DNA of 6,811 nucleotides from an uncultured Pseudomonadota bacterium (GTDB lineage Bacteria > Pseudomonadota > Alphaproteobacteria > Rs-D84), in contig CAMVAB010000044.1 of NCBI GenBank assembly GCA_947165335.1, forward strand, positions 1 through 6,811, in the 5' to 3' direction. A program made the translations under genes and the position numbers. The notes beneath the pieces were generated by a model. It worked only from the letters and a program-made list of their open reading frames with translations, was not told the DNA's origin and ran no database searches. Shown here in pieces: positions 1 to 5,915 of the stretch. The stretch's first letter is position 1. The number at the start of each line of letters is the position of its first letter.

Positions 1-2
1 AA

Positions 3-479
3 AAGGCTTCGATTAATCAAGGTATACGTGAATGTGGTGGTGAAAAAGAATGGTCAAAGGTCGGTGCATACGAATGTTCAAGATGTGGTGAAGGAGAAAA
101 GGCAAATGAAGATCATACAGCATGTGTAGATGCTGATAATATCACAGTAAATCCGGGATACTATTTACGTGCAAATTCCGTTGTACCTATTAAATGTACA
201 GCAAAAACAAAATTTTGTCCGGGCGGAATGTATGGCAAAGGAACAACGGACAGGGGCATATTTGATTGTCCATATAGCGGATATGCAAATACCGAACATA
301 CCGGATGCGTGTTGGATTTAACAAAAGAACAACTGAAATATGGCGTGTTCGGTGTTGATGGAAATACAATATCACAATGTTGGGTAAAAACAGATCCAGA
401 AGATTTCAAAGCATGTGTTTATGGAATAAGAATACAGGCTGTTGATGAAGAAAAGAAAGAAGAATCACAATCAGAATAA
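3..479 (+). CDS. Cys-rich putative surface/secreted protein, C-terminal part (5' end outside window)
   Basis: The frame is open from the left edge to a TAA at 477-479, giving 159 visible residues; the true start lies outside the window. At least ten cysteines are spread along it, in short pairs such as ECSRC and in KFCPGGMYGKG, plus an NPGYYLRANSVVPIKC block. This resembles the repeated 'CxxGYYL...C' modules of large Cys-rich proteins seen in gut alphaproteobacterial genomes, where disulfides outside the cytoplasm are likely. That comparison is from memory of the style, not a search. The last ~20 residues are charged (EEKKEESQSE) and lack cysteines, so the Cys-rich domain ends before the C-terminus. 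An ATG at 228 lies inside the open frame and is probably not the start, because Cys-rich sequence continues upstream of it. No enzyme motif is visible and the function is unknown. The gene converges on the efflux operon and shares a terminator with it. Confidence 0.75.
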   Translation, partial: KASINQGIRECGGEKEWSKVGAYECSRCGEGEKANEDHTACVDADNITVNPGYYLRANSVVPIKCTAKTKFCPGGMYGKGTTDRGIFDCPYSGYANTEHTGCVLDLTKEQLKYGVFGVDGNTISQCWVKTDPEDFKACVYGIRIQAVDEEKKEESQSE

Positions 480-506
480 AAAATGCGGTTTTTACCGCGT
501 TTTTTA
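478..506. terminator. Bidirectional Rho-independent terminator between convergent genes
   Basis: The stem GCGGT (485-489) and ACCGC (494-498) closes a TTTT loop. It is flanked by six A on the left (478-483) and six T on the right (500-505), so a U-tract follows the stem on either strand. It sits between the stop of the Cys-rich gene (479) and the stop of the permease gene (514), so it can end transcripts from both sides. Confidence 0.85.
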
Positions 507-513
507 TTATCTT

Positions 514-1731
514 TTATTCGTATCTTAAACTGTCTATTGGATTTAATTTAGCGGCCTTGATTGCAGGAAACACACCCGAAGCCAAACCAACTACAACAGC
601 CACAGATATAGAAACAACAACAGGCCAAATAGAAAACGGAACATTGTAATGTAATATTAAACGACCGACACCCTGGGATAAACCGACACCCAAAATAAGT
701 CCAAACATAGAACCAATAAATGATATTAATATAGATTCAGATAAAAACTGGGTTATAATCGTTGATTCTTGGGCGCCAATTGCTTTGCGAATACCAATTT
801 CACGTGTGCGTTCTGCAACGGACACCAACATCATATTCATAATACCAATCGAACCAACCAATAAAGAAACCGCGGCAATTGCTATTAACAATAATGTTAA
901 ATAACCCGTAACCGTTTCCATAGTTTCCATAACTTGTTTCATATCAGTTATTTGGAAATCGTCAGCATCTGATTCTTTCAATTTATGACGCTGACGCAAC
1001 AGAGATGTAATTTGATTGGTTGCAATATTGTTATCTGCGTCCTGATACAATTTTAATGAAATCGTACCCACAGAATTAGGAAAACGCGACCCCACAATAC
1101 GTTTTTTCAATGTAGTTATTGGAACGATTATCATGTCGTCCTGGGACATCATTCCAGAATCACCTTTGGCTTTGGTTACACCAATAATCGTTAATGGGGT
1201 ATTACGAACACGAATAATTTCACCGACCGGATTTTTTGGCATACCTAATTCTTCGGCTGTATCGGGGCCAATCACAGCGTATGTAGCCGCATTGCGCACC
1301 GCAGACATATCAATAAATGTTCCGTATTCCATTTCCATATTTTGAACAGTTGCATACCCGGGGTAAACACCAACCATAGATGTTGCCCAATTTTTATTTC
1401 CATATACAACCTGGGCACTGCTGTTTTCAACCGGCGATATCGCAGCAACATCCGGCAATTGCGAAATATATTGCACATCGTCCATTGTTAATGTCATACG
1501 ATTACCAGTTCTTACGCCACCGCTTTGCGCTGCACCCGCACGTATCATTATTGTGTTTGTTCCAAGTGATGAAAATTGATCAGTAATAGATTGTTGAACT
1601 GTTTCCCCCACTGCAACCATTACCACAACCGCCATAATACCAATAACAATCCCCAGCACTGTTAAAAACGAGCGCATTTTATTGCCACTTATCGACAACC
1701 AAGATTCATGTGCGATATCATAAAATGTCAT
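514..1731 (-). CDS. MacB-type ABC transporter permease (FtsX-like, MacB periplasmic core)
   Basis: A 405-residue inner-membrane subunit of a MacAB-TolC-type efflux pump. The order is typical: one N-terminal membrane segment (about 22-43, in MRSFLTVLGIVIGIMAVVV), a periplasmic domain of about 230 residues, then three membrane segments (about 276-303, 329-351, 369-391). The conserved cytoplasmic stretch after the second segment (GIMNMMLVSVAERTREIGIR, from 296) and the C-terminal NPIDSLRYE are family hallmarks. In Escherichia coli MacB the ATPase and permease are fused; here they are separate genes, an arrangement common in other bacteria. The ATG at 1729-1731 overlaps the ATPase stop in an ATGA (4 nt), suggesting translational coupling. 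It is the last gene of the operon. In this family ATP hydrolysis drives movements of the periplasmic domain that push substrate through the adaptor and channel. The substrate (macrolide, peptide, lipoprotein or toxin) cannot be read from the sequence. Confidence 0.93.
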   Translation of the reverse strand: MTFYDIAHESWLSISGNKMRSFLTVLGIVIGIMAVVVMVAVGETVQQSITDQFSSLGTNTIMIRAGAAQSGGVRTGNRMTLTMDDVQYISQLPDVAAISPVENSSAQVVYGNKNWATSMVGVYPGYATVQNMEMEYGTFIDMSAVRNAATYAVIGPDTAEELGMPKNPVGEIIRVRNTPLTIIGVTKAKGDSGMMSQDDMIIVPITTLKKRIVGSRFPNSVGTISLKLYQDADNNIATNQITSLLRQRHKLKESDADDFQITDMKQVMETMETVTGYLTLLLIAIAAVSLLVGSIGIMNMMLVSVAERTREIGIRKAIGAQESTIITQFLSESILISFIGSMFGLILGVGLSQGVGRLILHYNVPFSIWPVVVSISVAVVVGLASGVFPAIKAAKLNPIDSLRYE

Positions 1732-2474
1732 TTTTTATGCGCCCTCTTTTCTGATTTTAATAGTGTTGTTTCGGTTTTAGGTATTGGACCATCGTATGTT
1801 ATACGACCGTCATAAATGTGAATCACACGATTTGCATATTTTGCTATTTCAAATTCGTGCGTAATCATTACTATTGTTATTCCAAAATCATGATTTAATT
1901 TTTTGAAAAACTTTAATATTTCATTTCCCATCTTGGAATCAAGCGCGCCGGTTGGTTCGTCTGCTAATACTAATTTTGGATTTCCCGCCAGCGCACGCGC
2001 AATCGCAACGCGTTGTTTCATACCACCTGATAATTGTGTTGGTAAATAAGTTTCAAAGTTTTCAAGTCCAACTAGTTTTAACATTTCGCGCGCACGCGAT
2101 AAACGTTCACTCATCGGCAGACCACGATACATCAAAGGCAACATCACATTGTCCAAGATATTTCTTTTGGGCAGCAAATTAAAGTTTTGAAAAACAAAAC
2201 CAATATATTCATTTCTGATTTTTGCCAATTCATCAGGCAACAATGTTGTTATATCTTTGCCATATAATTCGTAAATTCCACTGGTCGCACTGTCCAATGC
2301 ACCAACAATGTTCATACAAGTTGATTTTCCAGATCCAGACGGCCCCATAATTGCAACAAATTCCCCAGATTTAATTGTGAAAGATACATCAAATAAAACC
2401 TGTTGCTGACCCCCTATTTCCAGCGGAAAACTTTTGCAGATTTTTTTCAAAGATATTATCGGTGTTTGTTTCAT
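1728..2474 (-). CDS. MacB-type ABC transporter ATP-binding protein
   Basis: A 248-residue nucleotide-binding subunit that powers the MacB-type permease encoded next to it. All ABC motifs are present: Walker A GPSGSGKST (44-52), Q-loop Gln96 in FQNFNLLP, signature LSGGMKQR (148-155), Walker B LVLADEP (168-174) with catalytic Glu173, D-loop GALD (176-179) and switch His206 in ITHE. The signature has Met-Lys where many relatives have Gln-Gln, which should be tolerated. I chose the ATG at 2474, 10 nt after the adaptor stop, because it gives the usual MKQTPIISLKKICKSF beginning. An upstream in-frame ATG at 2510 would add MVQRVVHVNGKN and overlap the Gly-rich adaptor tail by 26 nt; no family resemblance supports those 12 residues. 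No strong Shine-Dalgarno is seen, so translation may be coupled to the adaptor gene. The stop overlaps the permease start by 4 nt. Confidence 0.93.
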   Translation of the reverse strand: MKQTPIISLKKICKSFPLEIGGQQQVLFDVSFTIKSGEFVAIMGPSGSGKSTCMNIVGALDSATSGIYELYGKDITTLLPDELAKIRNEYIGFVFQNFNLLPKRNILDNVMLPLMYRGLPMSERLSRAREMLKLVGLENFETYLPTQLSGGMKQRVAIARALAGNPKLVLADEPTGALDSKMGNEILKFFKKLNHDFGITIVMITHEFEIAKYANRVIHIYDGRITYDGPIPKTETTLLKSEKRAHKK

Positions 2475-2484
2475 ATTTTTACCA

Positions 2485-3672
2485 TTAACGTGGACCACCC
2501 GCTGGACCACCCATCATACCGCCACCACGATTGTTATTCGTTGTTTTCTTGGTTGACTTTTGACCGGTATAACCAATGACGATTTTATCGCCTTCTTTGA
2601 TTTCATCAGAAATAATTTGGGTTTCTGTTGCTGTTGTTAAACCTTTGGTATATGGTACCAAAACAATATCGTTTCCGCGTTTAATTGCCAAGTGATTGTT
2701 TGGATTTATTGCATCGCTGCTAACATCTATAATACCATCAAAACTGCGAATTAAAAATGCAGAATTTTGCGCTTTCCATGTGTCAACTGCGGAATCTATG
2801 ATAATTGTTACGAATGCTGTCATGCCTGGCATCAATTTCAAATCAGCATTATCTACATCTATCACGACTGTATAAACAACAACATTTGATGTGGTGGTTG
2901 GCGATAAACGAATTTGACGAACCTGACCTTCAAAAATCTGGGACGCATACGCATCAACTGTAAATGTTACAGATTGACCATTTTTGATCGCGCCAATGTC
3001 CGCTTCGGATACAGCGGTTTCAATTTGCATTTTTGTCAAATCTTCGGCGATTTCAAACAAATCGGGCGTTTGGAAAGATGCCGCAACTGTTTGACCTTTG
3101 TCCACTTTGCGTGAAATAACTGTCCCGTCAACCGGCGAAACAATTGTGGCATACCCAAGATTCGTTACCGCTTTGTCATATTGAGATTGTGCACGAATAA
3201 CCGATGCTTCTGCTTGTTCATATTGGGTTTGTGATTGTTCCATTTCGGCACGCGCAATAAAATCGTCTTTGTAAAGTGTTTTATTTCGTGTGTATTCATT
3301 TTTTGCATAATTACGTTGTGATACGGCTGAATCAAGCGATGCCTTGGCTTCATCCACAGATGCCTGTAATACAGACGGTTCGATTTTTAATAACACATCA
3401 CCTTTTTTAACAGTCGAATTATAGTCTACAAAAATTTCTTCGATGGTGCCGGAAACCTGGGATCCAACACTAACAGTATTAAGCGGCATAATTTCACCCG
3501 TCGCAGTTACTGTTTGTGAAATGTTTCCGCGTGTTATATCCATAGTCACAAAGTTTTTCTTTTCAGGCGCAGTTGTTTTTGCGCGAATTGCGTAAACCAA
3601 AACACCCAACGCGACAATAAAAATTACCAACCATTTATGACGCAAAAACCAATTTCTTTTTTTATTGTTCAT
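2485..3672 (-). CDS. MacA/HlyD-family periplasmic adaptor (membrane fusion protein)
   Basis: A 395-residue periplasmic adaptor linking the MacB-type pump to the outer-membrane channel. A basic N-terminus (NNKKRNWFLRHK) precedes one membrane anchor at about 14-29, with no lipobox. Next come the first lipoyl half-motif (about 67-99, VSVGSQVSGTIEEIFVDYNS), an alpha-helical hairpin rich in Gln, Ala and Glu (about 100-172), the second lipoyl half (about 175-197, SPVDGTVISRKVDKGQTV), and beta-barrel and membrane-proximal domains to about 370. The tail is low complexity (TTNNNRGGGMMGGPAGGPR) and probably unstructured. The ATG at 3672 overlaps the channel gene by 11 nt and has AAGG (3681-3684) about 8 nt upstream. 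MacA-type adaptors both bridge to TolC and stimulate the MacB ATPase. The family call is secure; the MacA subtype follows mainly from the MacB-type neighbours. Confidence 0.93.
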   Translation of the reverse strand: MNNKKRNWFLRHKWLVIFIVALGVLVYAIRAKTTAPEKKNFVTMDITRGNISQTVTATGEIMPLNTVSVGSQVSGTIEEIFVDYNSTVKKGDVLLKIEPSVLQASVDEAKASLDSAVSQRNYAKNEYTRNKTLYKDDFIARAEMEQSQTQYEQAEASVIRAQSQYDKAVTNLGYATIVSPVDGTVISRKVDKGQTVAASFQTPDLFEIAEDLTKMQIETAVSEADIGAIKNGQSVTFTVDAYASQIFEGQVRQIRLSPTTTSNVVVYTVVIDVDNADLKLMPGMTAFVTIIIDSAVDTWKAQNSAFLIRSFDGIIDVSSDAINPNNHLAIKRGNDIVLVPYTKGLTTATETQIISDEIKEGDKIVIGYTGQKSTKKTTNNNRGGGMMGGPAGGPR

Positions 3673-5008
3673 CGCTCTTTCCTTCTAGTTCAGATTTAAT
3701 ATCACCGATTGCTAACGCTACCGCAGCACGTTTTACAAACAAATCATATTTTGCAGCATTGTTTTGTTTTTGTGCGTTAACCAGTTCAGATTGCGCTGTC
3801 TGCCAATCAAGCATTGTCGCACGTCCAACTTTGTACATTCCAGAAGTCACGCGTTCGCTTTCTGTTGCGGATTTCAGCAGCACTTCGGTATGTTTCAAAA
3901 CAGTTTGTGCTGTTTTATAGTTTTGATATGCAGTAAACACATCCATCATCGCAGCATTTTTAGTTTGTTGTTCATTATATTTTGCGCGATCGTAATCTGC
4001 TTCGGCTGCGCGCAGACCGTACATATTTGCAAAACCTGCAAACAAAGGCATAGATGCACGAATGCCAATTGACCCGTTCATTTTGTTTGTATCTGGCGCA
4101 AAAACATCAGCAAATTTATCATCATTCCAACCCACGCTCGCACTGGCTGAAATCGACGGCAAATTCTTTAAGAACGCGGAATTACGTTTGTGCCATGCCG
4201 CATCAGTTGATGCCGCTGCCTTTAATAAATCAGGTCTTTTTTCACGCGCAACAGCGATCAATTCATCAATGCTTTCGCTTTCCGCTTCGCTGCCAAAAGA
4301 TGACGACATATCAGCAATCACAATTTCTTGATCGGCCGGGAAAGATAATTTTGTTAACAATGTTCCCTTTGCAATTTCACGATTGTTTTTTGCACGTTCC
4401 AATGATAACTGTGATGAAGCAAGTGTAGTTTCCGCTTTATATACATCAGCCTTTGCCACTGCGCCAGCTTTAAATTTTTTATCTGCAGTATCTTTTGCAG
4501 TTTGGGCAACTTTCAATGCAGATTCAGCGGCTTCTACATCTGCATCAGCGTTTAATAATTCATAGTAAGATCCAACCAAACCATAAACAAAATTTTGAAC
4601 TGTTTCATCATAATCAAATCCTGCCGCGCGATAAGTGGAAATCATTTGATTCATATCGGCTGTTCTTTTGCCAAAATCAAATATCAAATATGACGCAGAA
4701 ATTGAAGCACCATAATGCCAATCATAATCTTTATTTATCGTATCATCACTTTGTGCAAAGTTTTTGTTCGCGTTTACCCCAGCAGAAACATTTGGTAAAT
4801 AATTTGCATACCCGGCATTTTTGTTAAAATGTGAGCTACGCAACGAAGCATATGCTGCGGCAGTTTGTGGATTACGACAAAGCCCCAGATTTATAACATC
4901 TTGTAGTGATTGAACGCCATCTGGCATATTTCGACGCGTTGCACAATCATCATCTGCAAAAGCAAATAATGGTATAAAAAGCGCAAACAACATAGGATAA
5001 TATTTCAC
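3662..5008 (-). CDS. TolC-family outer-membrane efflux channel
   Basis: A 448-residue outer-membrane factor and first gene of the efflux operon. A signal peptide is clear (MKYYPMLFALFIPLFAFA, predicted cleavage before DDD at 19). The two homologous TolC halves follow: helix-strand-helix blocks at about 34-225 and 245-435, with the family-like strand motifs LIFDFGKR (108-115) and PLFAGF (321-326) and the helical motifs KFKAGAVAKADVYKAE (178-193) and YKVGRATMLDWQTAQ (392-406). Channels of this type work as trimers. Cys22 and Cys44 lie close together at the mature N-terminus and could form a disulfide. The start is GTG at 5006-5008, supported by AGAGGG (5015-5020) six nt upstream. The next ATG (codon 6) would shorten the signal peptide to about 13 residues. 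The co-encoded adaptor and MacB subunits indicate a dedicated channel rather than a shared stand-alone TolC. Confidence 0.93.
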   Translation of the reverse strand: MKYYPMLFALFIPLFAFADDDCATRRNMPDGVQSLQDVINLGLCRNPQTAAAYASLRSSHFNKNAGYANYLPNVSAGVNANKNFAQSDDTINKDYDWHYGASISASYLIFDFGKRTADMNQMISTYRAAGFDYDETVQNFVYGLVGSYYELLNADADVEAAESALKVAQTAKDTADKKFKAGAVAKADVYKAETTLASSQLSLERAKNNREIAKGTLLTKLSFPADQEIVIADMSSSFGSEAESESIDELIAVAREKRPDLLKAAASTDAAWHKRNSAFLKNLPSISASASVGWNDDKFADVFAPDTNKMNGSIGIRASMPLFAGFANMYGLRAAEADYDRAKYNEQQTKNAAMMDVFTAYQNYKTAQTVLKHTEVLLKSATESERVTSGMYKVGRATMLDWQTAQSELVNAQKQNNAAKYDLFVKRAAVALAIGDIKSELEGKSDEQ

Positions 5009-5014
5009 TAAAAA

Positions 5015-5020
5015 CCCTCT
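5015..5020 (-). promoter_or_regulatory. Ribosome binding site deciding the GTG start of the channel gene
   Basis: AGAGGG on the minus strand lies 6 nt before the GTG at 5008. It supports the GTG start over the internal ATG five codons later, which has no comparable site. Confidence 0.75.
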
Positions 5021-5032
5021 TACATGAATATC

Positions 5033-5061
5033 ATCCTATCAAAATAAAATTTTTTTATCAA
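5033..5061 (-). promoter_or_regulatory. Putative sigma70-type promoter of the efflux operon
   Basis: On the minus strand, TTGATA (5061-5056) is followed by exactly 17 nt and TAGGAT (5038-5033). The first box matches the -35 consensus at 5 of 6 positions and the second matches the -10 at 4 of 6. Initiation would fall near 5026, giving a leader of about 18 nt that holds the AGAGGG site. The -35 box overlaps the stop codon of the upstream regulator gene. The AT-rich spacer makes chance matches easy, so this is a candidate only; cotranscription from the regulator promoter is an alternative. Confidence 0.4.
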
Positions 5062-5315
5062 ATATTTTTTGCTTGTTTACGCCCCTTGCAATTGTCGACA
5101 TATTTGAAAAAATCACATGCTGATATATTTGCAAAATCTAAAACTTTCGCGATACTTTCAAGTGTCATCCAACGCGGCGTTCCATCTGCATAAAATCTTT
5201 TGCTTTTGTTAAACATAGTCGGATCAAGCCCACTTCGTTTTGCTAATCCAGAACAACTGAGCCCGCGTTCGTGAGCAAAATTATCTATGGCGCACCATAT
5301 TTATTCATGTGTCAT
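5058..5315 (-). pseudogene. Small helix-turn-helix regulator interrupted by TAA at codon 5
   Basis: From the ATG at 5315 the frame reads MTHE, then TAA (5303-5301), then 80 uninterrupted residues to TGA at 5060-5058. After the stop it starts IWCAIDNFAHERGLSCSG and continues with LAKRSGLDPTMFNKSKR, a recognisable HTH, then TPRWMTLESIAKVLDF. This resembles the N-terminal DNA-binding domain of alphaproteobacterial repressor-type (XRE/S24-like) regulators, which usually begin with a similar '...H..IW.AID..A...GLS.SGLA' stretch; one base change (GAA to TAA) would explain the stop. The AAGGAG ribosome binding site (5325-5330, spacing 9) and a plausible promoter are intact. No ATG, GTG or TTG occurs between the stop and the HTH; the next ATG (codon 34) would delete the HTH. 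The S24 peptidase domain of the longer relatives is absent. It may be a recent pseudogene, a base-call error, or a gene using a rare start. It lies directly upstream of the efflux operon on the same strand, so a control role there is possible but unproven. Confidence 0.7.
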
Positions 5316-5324
5316 AACCTTTTT

Positions 5325-5330
5325 CTCCTT
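5325..5330 (-). promoter_or_regulatory. Ribosome binding site of the interrupted HTH gene
   Basis: AAGGAG on the minus strand sits 9 nt before the ATG at 5315. It supports that ATG as the original start, making the TAA four codons later a real interruption rather than an upstream stop. Confidence 0.7.
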
Positions 5331-5354
5331 TGTTTAAGAATCTTGTCATAATGA

Positions 5355-5382
5355 ATATTATCATAATAATATAATTTTGCAA
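5355..5382 (-). promoter_or_regulatory. Putative promoter of the HTH gene with a palindrome over the -10 box
   Basis: On the minus strand, TTGCAA (5382-5377) is followed by 16 nt and TAATAT (5360-5355); initiation would fall near 5348. A perfect 13-bp dyad, TATTAT-C-ATAATA (5356-5368), covers the -10 region. This would suit an autorepressor operator, since HTH repressors often bind dyads over their own promoter. The region is very AT-rich, so the promoter is moderately likely and the operator is speculative. Confidence 0.4.
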
Positions 5383-5499
5383 CTGATTCTATTATTATTA
5401 GAAAACAGTATTGTTTTTAAGAAAGATTCTTTGTGTTTTTGCAAATCACATCGATTCGAAAACGCAACAAAATCAAGCAGAAATAAATCTAAAAAACTC

Positions 5500-5528
5500 T
5501 TGACTTGCAAGAACAAAAGGTATAACAT
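5500..5528 (+). promoter_or_regulatory. Promoter upstream of the half tRNA-Asn
   Basis: TTGACT (5500-5505) is followed by TATAAC (5521-5526, spacing 15) or the overlapping TAACAT (5523-5528, spacing 17). The intact tRNA-Asn gene on the other strand also has CTTGACTTG as its -35 region, so this looks like a retained tRNA-type promoter. Initiation would fall near 5535, just before the tRNA-like sequence at 5541. Confidence 0.55.
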
Positions 5529-5540
5529 AAGCGTTGCTAT

Positions 5541-5578
5541 TCGGGCATAGTTCAGTCGGTAGAACAACGGACTGTTAA
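5541..5578 (+). pseudogene. 5' half of a tRNA-Asn(GTT), broken in the anticodon loop
   Basis: This stretch copies the 5' half of the intact tRNA-Asn gene at 5916-5991: acceptor 5' strand TCGGGCA, the complete D arm, the 5' anticodon stem and loop through GTT (5574-5576) and AA. Including 3 nt upstream, 40 of 41 positions match; the one difference is C at 5568 against T. Identity ends at 5578 within the anticodon loop, and no 3' half (T arm, TGCCCGA, CCA) follows on this strand. The C suits an ancestral ACGGA/TCCGT anticodon stem, so this may once have been a separate functional gene rather than a fresh copy. It cannot yield a normal tRNA. A promoter precedes it and a terminator follows at 5625-5646, so an RNA of roughly 110 nt could still be made; whether that RNA does anything is unknown. 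Confidence 0.75.
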
Positions 5579-5624
5579 AATTGACCGGGTTTTGAAAAAC
5601 ATGTTTTGAAATGTTTCTAAAAGT

Positions 5625-5646
5625 CGCAGGAATCTGCGGTTTTTTT
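5625..5646 (+). terminator. Rho-independent terminator after the half tRNA-Asn
   Basis: CGCAG (5625-5629) pairs with CTGCG (5634-5638) around GAAT; one G and seven T (5640-5646) follow. It would end the transcript starting near 5535. A further hairpin, AAACAT/ATGTTT with an 8-nt loop, lies just upstream at about 5597-5616. Confidence 0.7.
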
Positions 5647-5667
5647 ATGTCTAAATTTTACCATTTC

Positions 5668-5686
5668 TGATATCATTGTGATATCA
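5668..5686. repeat. Two TGATATCA palindromes spaced like an operator
   Basis: Two perfect 8-bp palindromes, TGATATCA, lie at 5668-5675 and 5679-5686 with TTG between them. Their centres are 11 bp apart, about one helical turn, which fits a protein binding side by side on one DNA face. The block can also fold as one 8-bp hairpin with a 3-nt loop. No nearby gene start makes the role obvious. Confidence 0.45.
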
Positions 5687-5772
5687 TCAGCAAGTAATTT
5701 TCCTGGCTAGAAATGGCTATTTCTTGCCCCATTTTTTTATAAAGTCGCACAAAGTAACACCAAAAACCCAGT

Positions 5773-5801
5773 CGCACAGAAAAAATCTGGCGCATTTTTT
5801 T
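5773..5801 (+). terminator. Weak terminator-like hairpin
   Basis: CGC (5773-5775), a bulged A, and CAGA (5777-5780) pair with TCTG (5786-5789) and GCG (5790-5792) around five A; CA and seven T (5795-5801) follow. The stem is short and bulged, so it could be a back-up terminator for the unit at 5535-5646 or a chance fold. Confidence 0.3.
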
Positions 5802-5887
5802 CTTAAAAATTTGATGAAAAATCATGATCATTTTTTTATGTTCAAAAACTTTATATGCCGGAACAGATTGCCGCAAAATATTTTAAT

Positions 5888-5910
5888 AAAAAATCCGCGG
5901 AATCCGCGGA
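5888..5910 (-). terminator. Rho-independent terminator of tRNA-Asn
   Basis: On the minus strand, a 7-bp GC-rich stem (TCCGCGG with CCGCGGA, positions 5894-5910, 3-nt loop) is followed by six T (5893-5888). It starts 5 nt after the tRNA 3' end, as expected for a monocistronic tRNA gene. Confidence 0.8.
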
Positions 5911-5915
5911 AATCT

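Larger units (their letters stand above)
5647..5887. other. Non-coding AT-rich spacer with small repeats
   Basis: I see no convincing gene here on either strand. The short open frames are low-complexity Lys/Phe/Ile translations, have no good ribosome binding site, and one runs antisense into the tRNA gene. The stretch holds a pair of TGATATCA palindromes (5668-5686), AGTCGCAC twice (5743-5750 and 5770-5777, with a related AGTCGCAG at 5622-5629), a terminator-like hairpin (5773-5801) and an AT-rich ATGATCAT palindrome at about 5824-5831. It separates the half tRNA-Asn from the intact one. Confidence 0.5.

Noticed and set aside
1133..1345. Plus-strand open frames inside the efflux operon
   Set aside because: They lie antisense within well-supported genes and have no domain resemblance or ribosome binding site.
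2475..2510. Upstream ATG adding 12 residues to the ATPase
   Set aside because: The extra residues overlap the adaptor tail by 26 nt and do not resemble ABC ATPase starts; the ATG at 2474 gives the usual beginning.
5301..5303. Reassigned TAA codon allowing read-through of the HTH gene
   Set aside because: The other genes in the window end normally at TAA or TGA, and nothing in the window suggests a recoding element.
5361..5567. Minus-strand open frame of 68 codons
   Set aside because: It lies antisense to the half tRNA-Asn and its promoter and covers the HTH promoter; no ribosome binding site is evident.
5541..5646. Group I intron splitting a tRNA-Asn in the anticodon loop
   Set aside because: Bacterial group I introns do sit in tRNA anticodon loops, but no 3' exon (T arm, TGCCCGA, CCA) follows on this strand and a terminator comes within 70 nt.
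5622..5777. CRISPR-like repeats (AGTCGCA three times)
   Set aside because: Units are only 7-8 bp, spacing is irregular, and there is no leader or cas gene.
5673..5876. Minus-strand open frame of 67 codons in the spacer
   Set aside because: It is composed of AT-driven Lys, Phe and Ile codons, resembles no family I know, and shares the stretch with hairpins and palindromes.
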